A DNA stretch of 64,000 bases from Atherinomorus stipes (Eukaryota; Chordata; Actinopteri; Atheriniformes; Atherinidae). The translations under genes were made by a program, and so were the position numbers. Each line of letters begins with the position of its first letter. Position 1 is the first letter of the stretch. A model generated the notes under the pieces. It searched no databases. It saw only the letters and a program-made list of their open reading frames with translations, and was not told where the DNA came from. This document shows, in pieces, positions 10,897-21,090 of this stretch. The DNA lies in NCBI GenBank assembly GCA_023101725.1, contig JALJCO010012653.1, positions 248,001 to 312,000 of the forward strand, in the 5' to 3' direction.

Positions 10897-11535
10897 TTAG
10901 GGCTTTCAGACAGACACTGTTCTAGTTTTGGGTCTGGTTCCGTTTTGGAGATTCAGAACCTTGGTGCTTTCTCACAAACTGACCAGCATTCATACCAGTT
11001 TAACCAGAACTTGAGTGGGCAGACTTTACTCAGAAGTAAACATAAACAGCTTCGAAATTTGATCCTGAAAGTTGAGAAGTCGTAGGGCACCAGTGTAGCT
11101 CATAGTTTCCCAAAGAAACAATATAGTTGGCTGACCTAATAAATAAGTATTTTATTTAGTATTTAGTCATGTAGTAAGTTAGCCTATCTGAAATTTACTT
11201 AAAATGAGCAGTTTATACTCAACCAACTGTCTTCATTTGTGGTAAGGCAGCTTCTTCGGTAGCGGCTGTCCAACAGCTCCAAAGATGGACATGTACAGTA
11301 ACACCGGATTCAACTCTACCCACCAATCACAATTCTCAAAGAATGTGAGCAGTCACAGTGCTGTGGTGAGTTCTGTAAGCTGACTGAAGCGGTTCATAGA
11401 GCTCATGGTTGGACAGATGCTGATGGAGCTGGGCCGCCACTCCTCAGTGTGCAACATTATTTTGTTGCACACTGAGAACTGGCTTTTTAGGTTCCAGACC
11501 AACTTTTATTTTGGTCTGAAATATGCCAGTTGGTT
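10897..11535. mobile_element. Possible hAT-like MITE
   Basis: The left side has GGGCTTTCAGACAGACAC and GGTCTGGTTCC. The right side has, on the minus strand, CAGACCAAAATAAAAGTTGG and GTCTGGAACC. These are weak inverted matches in the style of teleost hAT MITEs. No target duplication was found. It contains a strong short hairpin at 11443-11476. Confidence 0.3.
11443..11476. repeat. Perfect 14-bp inverted repeat with 6-nt loop
   Basis: CTCAGTGTGCAACA (11443-11456) is perfectly complementary to TGTTGCACACTGAG (11463-11476). There is no T-run after the stem, and terminator logic does not apply in a vertebrate. It may be the centre of the surrounding MITE. Confidence 0.6.
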
Positions 11536-12148
11536 CAAAATTAAGTTGGGAATGAGCACAATGCTTTGTGAATTATAAGGTGTGTTTAGGATCATTTTCC
11601 TACAGTAGAACAAACCCTCATTTCTTCTTCGGCTTTGTTATGAAAAGAATGACATTTAATCCCATAATTTGTGGCTATGTAATCAGGTCTGATACACAAG
11701 CAACGCAAAGCCTACATTTTTTTTTTCTCAGTTTAGTAAATAAACTCTTTTGTCCACAATGAGACACAAATTGTGTATACTACCACAGAAATGCTAGCTG
11801 GATAATTCTGCCTGCACTAGCCAGTAATTTCAACATTTCCCATGATGACAGCATCATGACCATTATGTCCTCCTTAACACATTGTACTTACTCCACAGAT
11901 TTCTGTAAAAGAAAGCAAAACAGCAAGCAAGTACCACTGACTGACATCTAGTAAAGGAGACTGCTTTTTAATCAGTCTAAAAAGCAGACCAAGGTCTCTT
12001 TGTCCAACAGATCCAAACTGGATTTGGCAGTTTCTTTACAGAACCCATGGTTAAACCCAGGTTTTAAGTATTTTTCAGAATTTTAAAATTTCAGTCCCAT
12101 CGACACTAACAGCAATAAATGTAAAGAAGTCATCATCAAACACATCGT
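11536..12148. other. Unique intergenic sequence
   Basis: Nothing recognisable other than a short poly(T) at about 11719-11727. Confidence 0.4.
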
Positions 12149-12151
12149 TTA

Positions 12152-13018
12152 GGTCGTTTTTACACAGGACCCATTTAGGTTGACCTAACTGGGTTTTGGT
12201 ACCGAACACGGCACGACTGGGTCTGTGTGAACACACTACTCGTGCTTGAGGTCGACCTAACTCACCCGCTCTCGGACCGGCTGCACAGGGTGGTTTCGGA
12301 GCGGCTTGCATCGTCCTGAAATGTGGCGTGAAAAGTGATGTATGAACGCGCAGCAACTTAAGCCAGACCTAAATCCCAGATACTCCACCTTTTTTAACAG
12401 GTATCCGTAGGCAGCTGTACTGTTGGGATATCCTTCTTATTGACAGTGTTATACTACAAATAATAGGGTTTAACGGCATGCCTAACTATAACGTTTAGTA
12501 TCATCATGTGTTTGCTAGCTACTACTGTATGTCAAATTTTAAGATCAACAGGGCGTTCACAAACACTGGACAAATTACCAACAAGGGCTAGCAGGCTAAG
12601 CGTTAATGCTCGAATTTACAACTCACCGGTACCTGGCTGTTCGCTGATATTATCTGCTTATGGTTGGACATTGCGGTTCAACACAATCAATCTGCACCTT
12701 GCTCTGGTTTGTCTGGAAATCCGCCGCCTCCAGTGCTTCCCAACATTGTTTTTCACACGCAACCGTGTCTCGTCTTCAACATATGGCATCATTCATGTGT
12801 GTTTTGTTTACAACACAGCCACGCTTTACAGCTGGGATGTGTCTACTTCCATCTGGTTGCCAAGGATACATAACGCTCCAGTCTGTAGAACAACTGCCGG
12901 GCACAATGATTAAAAAGCATATGTGAAACAGAGCCGTATTAGTTTAAAATTGAAACACTGTAACCTTTCCACTGCTGCGGCAGCGCCTGGCTCAACTCAA
13001 ATGTGTGTGAAAATGACC
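12152..13018. mobile_element. TTA-flanked TIR transposon (Harbinger-like)
   Basis: The left end GGTCGTTTTTACACAGG and, on the minus strand, the right end GGTCATTTTCACACACA match at most positions. TTA lies immediately outside both ends (12149-12151 and 13019-13021). The 3-bp TTA duplication points to PIF/Harbinger. The 867-bp interior has several overlapping short frames on the plus strand (for example 12506-12913) with no domain that I recognise. They are more likely chance frames than a transposase. Confidence 0.55.
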
Positions 13019-13021
13019 TTA

Positions 13022-13554
13022 CAGGCCTTTTCCACAGCCTGTTTTCGGAACCCTTTCACGCGGCACGGCACGCTTTATTTGTGTTTCCTCTGGGAAAACC
13101 CATTATGAGCCGTTACGATTTTCCACAGCCGTTTCAGAGCTAGCTCTAACCGTGCTGAACCTACATAAAACGTGATGTACCTGACGGCTCTCCACTGATT
13201 GGTCAAAGGAAATTGTCGTCATACGCGTCATACGTGTTTAGCCTCGCCTCTTCTAAAAAAATCTTGCTCTGTTTTCAGTGACTACAGGCCACAGAGAAAA
13301 CAACAACAGCAATAACACCTCCATATCATCCAATGCCTCCTTTGTTGTTTTTACTTTACTGACCACCGCGTGGCATGGCAGCGACATCACAGCAGTGACG
13401 TCACAGCAGTCTTGACCGCGTCTACTCCACCCACTTCCAGGTAGTAGACTACTGCTTCTCCTGTGTGGAAACAAAAACCGTCCTGGTCATCTTTAGCGTG
13501 TGGTGCTGTACTGTGCTGTGCTGTGCCCTGTGCAACTGCAATGGAAAAGGCCCA
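13022..13554. mobile_element. TTA-flanked MITE with GGCCTTTTCC ends
   Basis: The left end is CAGGCCTTTTCCACAGC and the right end on the minus strand is TGGGCCTTTTCCATTGC, with TTA outside both (13019-13021 and 13555-13557). The left TTA is the same one that closes the preceding element. GCACGGCACG and GCTGTGCTGTG words near the ends are typical of a common teleost MITE family. It contains a perfect TGACGTCA at 13396-13403. No coding sequence. Confidence 0.55.
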
Positions 13555-13659
13555 TTAGAGACTAAAACTTTGGAAAAGGTTTTCTGAAATCTCATTTTGG
13601 GGAACTCTTATATGTTTTGCACAGTGCTGTCATTTACTACACTTTAAAATTGTACCAAA

Positions 13660-13707
13660 TATCTATCTATCTTTCCATCTATCCATCCATCCATCTATCC
13701 ATCCATA
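13660..13707 (+). repeat. (ATCT/ATCC)n microsatellite
   Basis: Tetranucleotide array of mixed ATCT and ATCC units immediately upstream of the LINE fragment. Confidence 0.9.
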
Positions 13708-14350
13708 GTCTCTGGTACAGTGCCCCCCAGTCTCAAAATCACCTCCATCACTCCCATTTTAAGGAAACCTGGTCTGGACCCTGATGACCTTCACAACTTT
13801 CAGCAGATCTCCAACCTTCCTTTCCTCGGCTTTTGACACCGTTTCCCACTCCATCTTCTTCTATGCCTTACTGACCTTCTTGGCATCTGCGGTTCTGCAC
13901 TGTCATGGTTTCAATCATACCTCACTAACAGAACTCAGTTTGTCTCCCTGTCAAGTTTTGTATTCAATATTAACTCCTTCTACTTACCTGCAAATCCCTT
14001 CATGCGCTTGCCCCCCAGTACCTGTCCGACCTCCTTCAGCAGCACACACCCTACCGGAAACCTGCGGTCTTCTGACACTGGTTGTTATTCTCTGGACCAG
14101 ACTGAACACCTTCAGCGACAGAGCCTTCAGGGTTGCTGCCCCCACCCTCTAGAACGCTCTCCCAGCTGTAATACATAACTCCCCTTCTCTGGACAACTTC
14201 AAGACACAACTCAAAACCCACCTTTTCTCCCTGGCCTTCCCTGATTAATTAGTTCCCTTCCCTGTAGTTTTGTCCTTGTGGTGTTTTTGTTTATTTATTT
14301 CCTCTGTATGGCGACCTTGGGTTCTTTGAAAGTTTAAGCTATTATTATCA
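13708..14350 (+). pseudogene. L2/Rex-type LINE reverse transcriptase fragment
   Basis: Conceptual translation gives ITPILRKPGLDPDDL then NFQQISNLPF (about 13751-13829), which matches the start of the reverse transcriptase domain in fish LINEs. FDTVSHSI follows, then in other frames SLHALAPQYLSDLL and RLNTFSDRAFRVAAPTL, which match the C-terminal region. The catalytic F/YADD block between them is missing, so the copy is internally deleted as well as frameshifted and 5' truncated. The 3' end (GACCTTGGGTTCTTTGAAAG then ATTATTATCATTA) resembles the L2/Maui-type tail. It is a dead retrotransposon, not a host gene. Confidence 0.85.
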
Positions 14351-14351
14351 T

Positions 14352-14433
14352 TACCCATCCTCTGCTTAATCCATTTCAAGATTACAGGGTTGCTGAAAAT
14401 AAGGTATACCCTGGATAGGCCACCAGTCCGTTA
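14352..14433 (+). repeat. Fragment of a dispersed teleost repeat
   Basis: The words CCATCCTCTGCTTAATCC, ACAGGGTTGCTG and TACCCTGGATAGGCCACC belong to a dispersed repeat I recall from many fish genomes (consensus near TACACCCTGGACAGGTCGCC). The class is uncertain. It is cut off by the Tc1 insertion at 14436. Confidence 0.45.
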
Positions 14434-14666
14434 TACAGGGAGTGCAGAATTATTAAGTAAATGAGTATTTTGACCACATCATCCTTTGTATGCATGTTGT
14501 CTTACTCCAAGCTGTATACTGTAGGCCGAAAGCCTACTACCAACTAAGCATATCAGGTGATGTGCATCTCTGTAATGAGAAAAGGTGCGGTCTAATGACA
14601 TCAACACCCTATATCAGGAGTATTAGGCAAACAGAATTATCATGCAACTTCCTTTCCTTTGGCAAA

Positions 14667-14729
14667 ATGGGTCAGAAGAGGGACTTGACAGGCTCAAAAA
14701 AGTCAAAAATAGTGAGATATCTGAGATAC
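14667..14729 (+). pseudogene. Tc1-like transposase N-terminus remnant
   Basis: An ATG at 14667 opens MGQKRDLTGSKKSKIVRYL, resembling the start of the helix-turn-helix DNA-binding region of Tc1-like transposases. The similarity ends where the second element begins. A longer frame runs through this point but is a chimera of TIR, transposase start and the antisense of the inner element. Confidence 0.55.
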
Positions 14730-15329
14730 AATCTGAGCCCGATAAATTCTGGCACGGTCATCTTGGAATATGGCCGTGCCATCAGGAAAGAAACATCCAT
14801 TGATGGAATAACCTGGTCATTCAGTATATTCAGGTATCAGCTGACCTCATTATCTGAGCTCAAACTGTTGCTGAACCTGGACCTGAGCAACTGCAGCAAC
14901 CCCAGATCATCACACTGCCCCCCACAGGCTCATACAGTAGCACTAGGCATGATGCTGCATCACTTCATCTGCCTTTTCGGCCACATTTCTTCCTGGAAGA
15001 CGATGGTCCACTATACTTCCAGTTTTTCATAATGCGTTGGACTGTTCTGAACCCAGTTTTAGTAGTTTCTGCATCTCCTTAGATGTTTTCACCCCTTGAT
15101 GCCAATGATTTGACCCTTCTCAGACGGACTAACATCTTTTCCAAGACCACGGATGTGTCTTTCCACATGGTTGTTTAGGAAATGAGAAGCAACTTATTCC
15201 ACCAGTTGGGGTTAAATAACTTGTTGCCAGCTGAAAGATAATCGCCCATGCAGTAATTATCCAATAGGAGGCTCGTACCTATTTGCTTAGTTAAATCCAG
15301 GTGGAGACTTTTTTTTTGGCCAGGCAGTG
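14728..15329 (-). mobile_element. Tc1-like element, truncated second family (copy A)
   Basis: About 600 bp nearly identical to 44192-44793. It runs from ACAATCTGAGCCCGAT to the terminal GGCCAGGCAGTG, followed by TA (15330-15331). One terminal repeat and the flanking transposase part present in copy B are missing. It lies in the middle of the Tc1 element at 14436-15587, so it is either a nested insertion with a one-sided deletion or the product of recombination. Confidence 0.8.
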
Positions 15330-15374
15330 TATTTGTTTATTGTTAAGTTGACTGATAATTCTGTTTGCCTAATA

Positions 15375-15440
15375 CACCTGATATAGGGTGTTGATGTCAT
15401 TAGACCACACCTGATATAGGGTGCTGATGTCATTAGACCA
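15375..15440 (+). repeat. 33-bp tandem duplication in the right TIR
   Basis: Two units of 33 bp starting CACCTGATATAGGGTG are present, differing at one position (GTTGATG versus GCTGATG). The left TIR has one unit. Confidence 0.85.
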
Positions 15441-15589
15441 CACCCTTTCTCATTACAGAGATGCACATCACCTGATATGCTTAATTGGTAGTAGGCTTTC
15501 GCCCTATACAGCTTGGAGTAAGACAACATGCATAAAGAGGATGATGTGGTCAAAATACTCATTTGCCTAATAATTCTGCAATCCCTGTA

Positions 15590-18485
15590 GTGGCAGTATT
15601 ACTGTAAATGTAAGTTTCAACCTTATCTTTTTGTTCAGATTTATACATGACACCATGGGTTTGGTTTTCATTTTCTTACTTGTACAATGTTCTTATTATA
15701 AACATTGTCGCTGCTCTCAGCTGCAGCACATTTAAATTTATTACTGTCATCCTGCCCACATCATATGGAGACAAAATATGGTAAGTGGGGCAATGAACTG
15801 GAATCATTTCTAAATATATATAAATGTAAAATAATAATTGTTGTCTGCTTTTTCCCATTGTGATCATAAAATAACCCAAGTACTAACAGGAAATTTTGTT
15901 TTACCCAGTGTGCTCAAAATATGCATTTTATTAGATCTTGATTTCACAAAAGAACACAGTCCTTCCGGTCAGACTCACCATCCTCTGTTCTCATTGCAAG
16001 ACATGAGCACTTAACAGGAAATTTGACTTTTACAGATCCAATTTGCTTCACCTCCTCCTGTTGTGCCATGAAGCAAACCATGCAAACAGAGCTTTAGACC
16101 TCACTGTGCCCTGCTCAAAGAGGGATGGCCTTATCTGAAGGAGATTAACTCCTTCAAAGAAGAAAACTGTGAACTTATTCGTTACACGGTTTTCTCAATA
16201 ACCCCCACAGCATCACTTGTGTTTCTGAAAACACTCAGTACCTAAATTGAATCGTGTCACTCAATACGTTTTTCCCACCGTTTGAAATCAATGTATTTTA
16301 CATTCTTCATCGCTGTCTGCCAATATCAATGATGGAAGAATATCAATAACGACAGCTACATTTGTATTTGTATCATTTTAGCAGTAGGATCTATTCCTCC
16401 TGTCCTTTTCTCCCTCCTCACCCGGCAGCAACTACACAGCTCATGTTCAGCCAGCCGCGCACAGGATATTAGCTTCTCTACCAGCAAATTTGCTTTTCAC
16501 ATCTATTTCTTTCTTCTTCTAACCAGTTCTTGGATGGCTTGTTATTGAGCTTAGTGTCCACAAATGCCATTGATCCAAGCCACAACTGAGATCCATACTC
16601 AGGCACTTTAACACTCTCTCAGCGTGTTAGTAATACTAATCCTGCTCCACTGGCAGGCACATTGATTTTATAGATTTCCCTGAAAGTTGTGATAATGATA
16701 TATCATTGTTAAATTTGGTAGAACAAACCGCTTTGCCAATCTATCAATGTGTACATAGGTCCTTATTCCAAAGAAGCCTACATGTCCACTATAATTTATT
16801 TTACATTTTACCTCGACCTACTACAAGTTGTGGATACACTTTCTGACATATAGGCTGAAAAATCATGAATATTGTATTTTAATGTTGGATTTCTTCACCA
16901 TTAAATTAAATCACTTGTCATTGCCCGATAAATCCAAGCAAATCTTATTAATTTTTTTGTGATACAACCTATTGCAAAAAAAAAGTGATAAATTAGCCAG
17001 TTTTGGGTGAAGAGCAATATAACTGTGATAGCCTGTAAAGATTATGAGATGTTTATTGAAAATGGGTGTTCTAACACAATAAAATAAAAGCTGACATACT
17101 AATTTCTTCACCAGATGCTTCATTAAATACATGATCTAAATGATTGATGTCATGATTTAGATGTACAAATGTGATTAGCTCAAACTATTGATTAAATTCA
17201 AATAAAGTTGAGCTGCTACTCTTTGTAATGAATGTGCCCCAAAAATAAAATGAAATAAAACTAAAATAATTAGTAAAGCCACTCTACATAAAGACACTAC
17301 AAAAATATTACTGTATAGTCTGTGATAATAATACTACATCAATAAAAACACATCATATTTAGATACGTACATTCTTCATTCCCAATGTTCCCAAGGCTTT
17401 AATATATTTTTTTTCCTCATATTTTCATATAATTCAATTTAAATTGAGTCATTCTTGACTCAGAGTTGGTTCTCTTTCTAAAACAACACAAAATAGTGAC
17501 TAAGATTTGGCTTATCAAAACTACCGTACTGAGTTCCAATCACAGATCTTACAAGAACAAAGGCTCTGCTTGAATTTCAGTTGTATTTACATGTAAAATG
17601 GTCACGCTGGCAAAGCGTTACATGCATTGTAGACAGAAGACTGTCAGAAGGAAAGAAAATCCTTTATCCTTTGCTAGTGACAATTTTAAATGGGAGCAGC
17701 CACATTTTTCTTCAAACAATATATGGAACAGATGCCTAAGTTGTAACTAATGAGTTATTATCAATAAACTGTGAGTGATTCAGCAGCTCATTGGATTTCT
17801 TCACAGGAACACAAGAAAACAAGAAAGGACTACAATTTAACACACAATGGCTCAGTTTGAAGAATGAACAGGTAACCAATGCAATGCAAAACTGGCTAAA
17901 TTAACATATTGATATGAAAAAGTCATTTCTTCTTTTATACCCCATTGAAAAAAAATATTCTTCATGAATAAGCAAATTGTTCAACCACTCATTCCTAGAT
18001 GTTTGATCCGTTACACAATTATGATCTATAATCTTTCAAAGCTACAGTCGGATCGATTAAAACTGACATTGGTCCAACAGAGTTGTAAATATTATCCCAC
18101 TGGAATAGAATGTCCCTGTATAGCACTTAAATGTTTTTAAATTTATATTCAATTATTGAGAGATTTATTTGCTATGTAACAGGATAGTTTTGGGTAATTT
18201 GCTGCCAAAGATTCAGATCCAATACTGTATGTACCAGATTATATGAAACCTCTATTTGCACATGGAAAAAATGAATAAATAAAACATACAGATCTCATGA
18301 TTCAAAAGACGGCTGCAGTCATGCACCAAATTCAAACTCTTCATCAAGAACACCTCCTGTAGGGGCAGGATGTGTGGTCAATCGCCTTAACCCCTCAACA
18401 CCTAATGTAGCATATTTAACACATACTGTTTTCAAAGTCTGTTGCATCATTTATGGTAAAAACTTGGCTTTAAATGTGTTATTAA
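15590..18485. other. Unique, AT-rich sequence
   Basis: No gene, RNA or clear transposon end is recognised over nearly 3 kb. 16000-16250 is more GC-balanced and could hold a noncoding element. 16800-18360 is strongly AT-rich with short frames only. Confidence 0.4.
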
Positions 18486-18532
18486 TGTGTATGTGTGTGT
18501 GCATGCGTGTGGGTGTGCGTGTGCGTGTGTGT
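18486..18532 (+). repeat. (TG)n microsatellite, imperfect
   Basis: TG-rich tract interrupted by CATGCG and GGGTGTGCG units. It lies immediately upstream of the retrotransposon fragment. Confidence 0.85.
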
Positions 18533-18549
18533 CCAACCAAATATGATCA

Positions 18550-18770
18550 TAGATAAGCAGCAGAAGAAAGTCATGTTCAATGTAGTCATCCCAAATGATA
18601 GGAATATCACGAGACAGGAACACAAGAAACTGGAGAAATACCAAGGGCTCAAGAAAGAGCTGGAGAAAGCCTGACTGTTGGAGCCGGATAAGTGGCTCCA
18701 ACAGATACCTGGAAAAGCCGCAGACATCTCCCTCCAAAAGAGCGCAATCATATTAACAGCAAAGATACTG
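18550..18770 (+). pseudogene. Non-LTR retrotransposon C-terminal fragment
   Basis: Translation gives IPNDRNITRQEHKKLEKYQ then GLKKELEKA, a stop, and after a frame change PDKWLQQIPGKAADISLQKS followed by AIILTAKIL. These match the C-terminal tail of polyproteins I recall from fish non-LTR retrotransposons (HEKLEKYQGL...EKMW, then GEWLQQIPG...SVQKSAVLGTAKILR). The stretch normally lying between the two parts is missing. The exact clade is not settled. Confidence 0.7.
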
Positions 18771-19274
18771 CTAATAAATGCAACTGTTGCCTTCACCATG
18801 GATACTGCTGTTGCTTTCACCTTCCAGGCTTTCTTCAGCTCTTCTTCAGCAGTGCATCCCCAGGGGGTGGCCAGGGGTGGTCAGTGCCCCCCTGAATAAA
18901 AGCTGGCCACCCCTGTAAAACTGATATTTTTTTTCATTTATATCAATTTTTATGTACTTTTAACATGGTGCAGCATGCTTTGCTTATATTTGAATGTCAA
19001 AATCTTTATAAGCTAATAACAACTAAATAAATAAAAATATTATACTAGATTTACCATTTTCTGCCATTGATGTTTTGCCACAGGCCCCCGAAGGTCAATC
19101 CAATTAACTCACTGTTTCTTATGCAAATTCATCCAGGAAGGCGCCATCCAGGACTGCCCCAACCAGTACCCTTTTCACATCAGCACCTACTTAGCCCGGC
19201 CATCATTTGGCCAACACCACACTACCCCCGTTTAGTTTGTTCACATTAAAATGGAGGCCGTCTCAGCTTTGGTT

Positions 19275-19622
19275 TTCAGCATGAATGAGGTCATGAAGTT
19301 TTGTTTGCGACAGAAATGATTTGCAAAACACACACTGAACTGCTTATTACAAGAAAAAAAATCTTGGCTACTCTTAAAGTAAGTTTTTAAAAAAAAGTTT
19401 TGTTTTTCTTTTTTTTTTTTGCTTGTAATAAGCAAAAAAAGTTCTGCCAATGGAAGTTTTCTAATAAGATTTCTTGAAAAAAGATGCATTTGTCTTATAA
19501 CAAGTTCCTTCATCTCACTGAAATGTTTCTCTTTAGGTGATTTTGTCTCATTTTGAGTGTGATGAGATATTTTGATTAGAAATTAGAAAAAGATACTTGG
19601 TAAGATTTCACTTTTTGCAGAG
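19275..19622. mobile_element. MITE-like repeat with TTTTTGCAG-type end
   Basis: The right end CTTGGTAAGATTTCACTTT then TTGCAGAGTG, and the internal GCTTGTAATAAGCAAAAA and CTCATTTTGAGTGTGATGAG words, match a repeat family common in fish (consensus end near TTGGTAAGATTTTGCTTTTTG). The left end is not clear. A poly(T) run lies near 19411-19420. Non-coding. Confidence 0.5.
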
Positions 19623-19827
19623 TGTTGTTGAAATTGAGGAAGTTTGTTGCGGATAATGCCTTATATAGAGGCCCATTCACTCTGTCCCCTTCACAGCCAT
19701 TATATGGATATACACAGATCTACAACTAATCTAATTAGTGTCCAAAGGAGTCAGAGTGATGCAGAAATGTTACTAATGAGTAAATGCACGTATAAATGTC
19801 CAGGCTGAAAGAAACAAAAGTTAGACT

Positions 19828-21014
19828 TTAAAGGAGCGCTATCATGAAAAATGGACTTTTAAGAGCTTTTCAGCATGTCAGTGTGTTATTTCCTCATCAA
19901 GAAATGATTTAAATCGATATTTTTCTTCATTCATGCATATTTGAGTAATCTACATGAATATTTAAACCAAGCGCTACCTCCCTGCAAACGGCTGACTACC
20001 CACCCCGTTACGTATGAACGTGGCACCAATCACGAAGTGACAAACACGCATGCGCAACATCTAGCAAGACGCCCTCTGTTGAACAGAAACTCAGAGAATC
20101 CTGTACACACTCTCTGAGAAAGAAACTAACACCTGCAGGAAGATTTCCTCAGAGACAAGCAGCCATCAGCTAACAGACGTTTGCTCCAGAATTCAGGAGA
20201 ATTTTCTTCCTTTTTTTTTTTCTTCTTTTTAAGCTCTAGAGGACAGCAAGTTAGGAAAAATGCAGTTACGTTCAGCGTGGTTATGTTCAGCGTGGGAGTT
20301 TATTTGTTGTACTGGATGAATCGACTTGCCAGAAGTGGTTGGATTATAACTTCAGGAGCAGGAAAAAACCTCAACTTTGTGTGTGAACTTCACTCCTGAC
20401 AACTTCATGAATCTCGGGCAGTAAAGTGTTTTTTTCTCTGGGATTACTTCTGAAACCTGACGCAGTTCCTACTATAAAAACGCGAATGGACAGACAACAA
20501 CACTGGTGAGTCAACACATCTCTCAGCTCAATGCTAACTGTTAGCCTATGATTTGTTCGCAAAATTTCTTGCTTGTCAGGGGTCTCTGTGGTACTTCTGT
20601 GGTACTGCGTATACTTCAAACTCCATATCAGACTCTGGGTCGAGCGCATACAGCTCCATAACAGGCTGGTCTGTTTTATCCCGTCGATTGGAGTAATTAT
20701 CCATCGATGTTTACTACTAACATCCACATGAGAGCTGCCGGTGCCGGTGCTACAGACAATTCTGTGACCCTTCAGAATAAGTGTCTCTTCCGGGGCGACG
20801 TCATGAAATGGGCGTAAAACATGCTGCAATTGGTCGAGAGCTCCGCGGTTCAGTACAGTCAACCATCTTACTTCCGTGTTGGAAATTAGATGCATCGAAA
20901 AACTAATATTTAACACCAAATTAGTTTCTATAGTAACGATGGGAACATATCTAGCTTATAAATGCCTGTATTTGACTTTTGGAACATTTGAAAAGTATGA
21001 TACAGCTCCTTTAA
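19828..21014. mobile_element. Kolobok/T2-type transposon, 1.19 kb
   Basis: The ends are TTAAAGGAGCGCTATCATG on the left and, on the minus strand, TTAAAGGAGCTGTATCATAC on the right. TTAA is present at both edges (19828-19831 and 21011-21014). This fits the TTAAAGGRR terminus and TTAA target of T2/Kolobok elements. The interior has an antisense frame at 20371-20919 (182 codons) with no motif I recognise as transposase. It is probably non-autonomous and lies inside the hAT-like element. Confidence 0.65.
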
Positions 21015-21090
21015 TAACCCTTGCCACGCTGCTATTTTCTCTGGCCACCCTGTGGCCACCCTTAAAAGAAATCTCTGCGGGCGCCCCAGA

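Larger units (their letters stand above)
14436..15587 (+). mobile_element. Tc1-like transposon with 200-bp TIRs, chimeric
   Basis: The left end CAGGGAGTGCAGAATTATTA and, on the minus strand, the right end CAGGGATTGCAGAATTATTA open inverted repeats of about 205 bp (left) and 240 bp (right). TA lies outside each end (14434-14435 and 15588-15589), as expected for Tc1/mariner. The centre holds a short piece of transposase start (14667-14729) and then, in place of the rest, a piece of a different Tc1-like family (14728-15329). It is non-autonomous. The arm-length difference is explained by a 33-bp duplication at 15375-15440. Confidence 0.85.
18846..21090. mobile_element. hAT-like element, split by younger insertions
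   Basis: The left part starts near CAGTGCATCCCCAGGGGG and has GGTGGCCAGGGGTGG followed by CTGGCCACCCCTG. The right part (about 21015-21090) has TTTTCTCTGGCCACCC and GTGGCCACCC, then AAATCTCTGCGGGCGCCCC. I recall these as the two ends of one teleost repeat family. The centre contains the elements at 19275-19622 and 19828-21014. No transposase is recognised. The boundaries are approximate. Confidence 0.4.

Noticed and set aside
12506..12913. Overlapping plus-strand frames (up to 135 codons) in a TTA-flanked element
   Set aside because: Several frames overlap with no domain, so there is no reason to prefer one.
14490..15032. A 180-codon frame spanning the Tc1 element
   Set aside because: It joins TIR sequence, a short transposase start and the antisense of another element. 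It is not a real protein.
20371..20919. A 182-codon antisense frame inside the TTAA element
   Set aside because: No THAP or Kolobok transposase motif is recognisable. Left as a non-coding interior.
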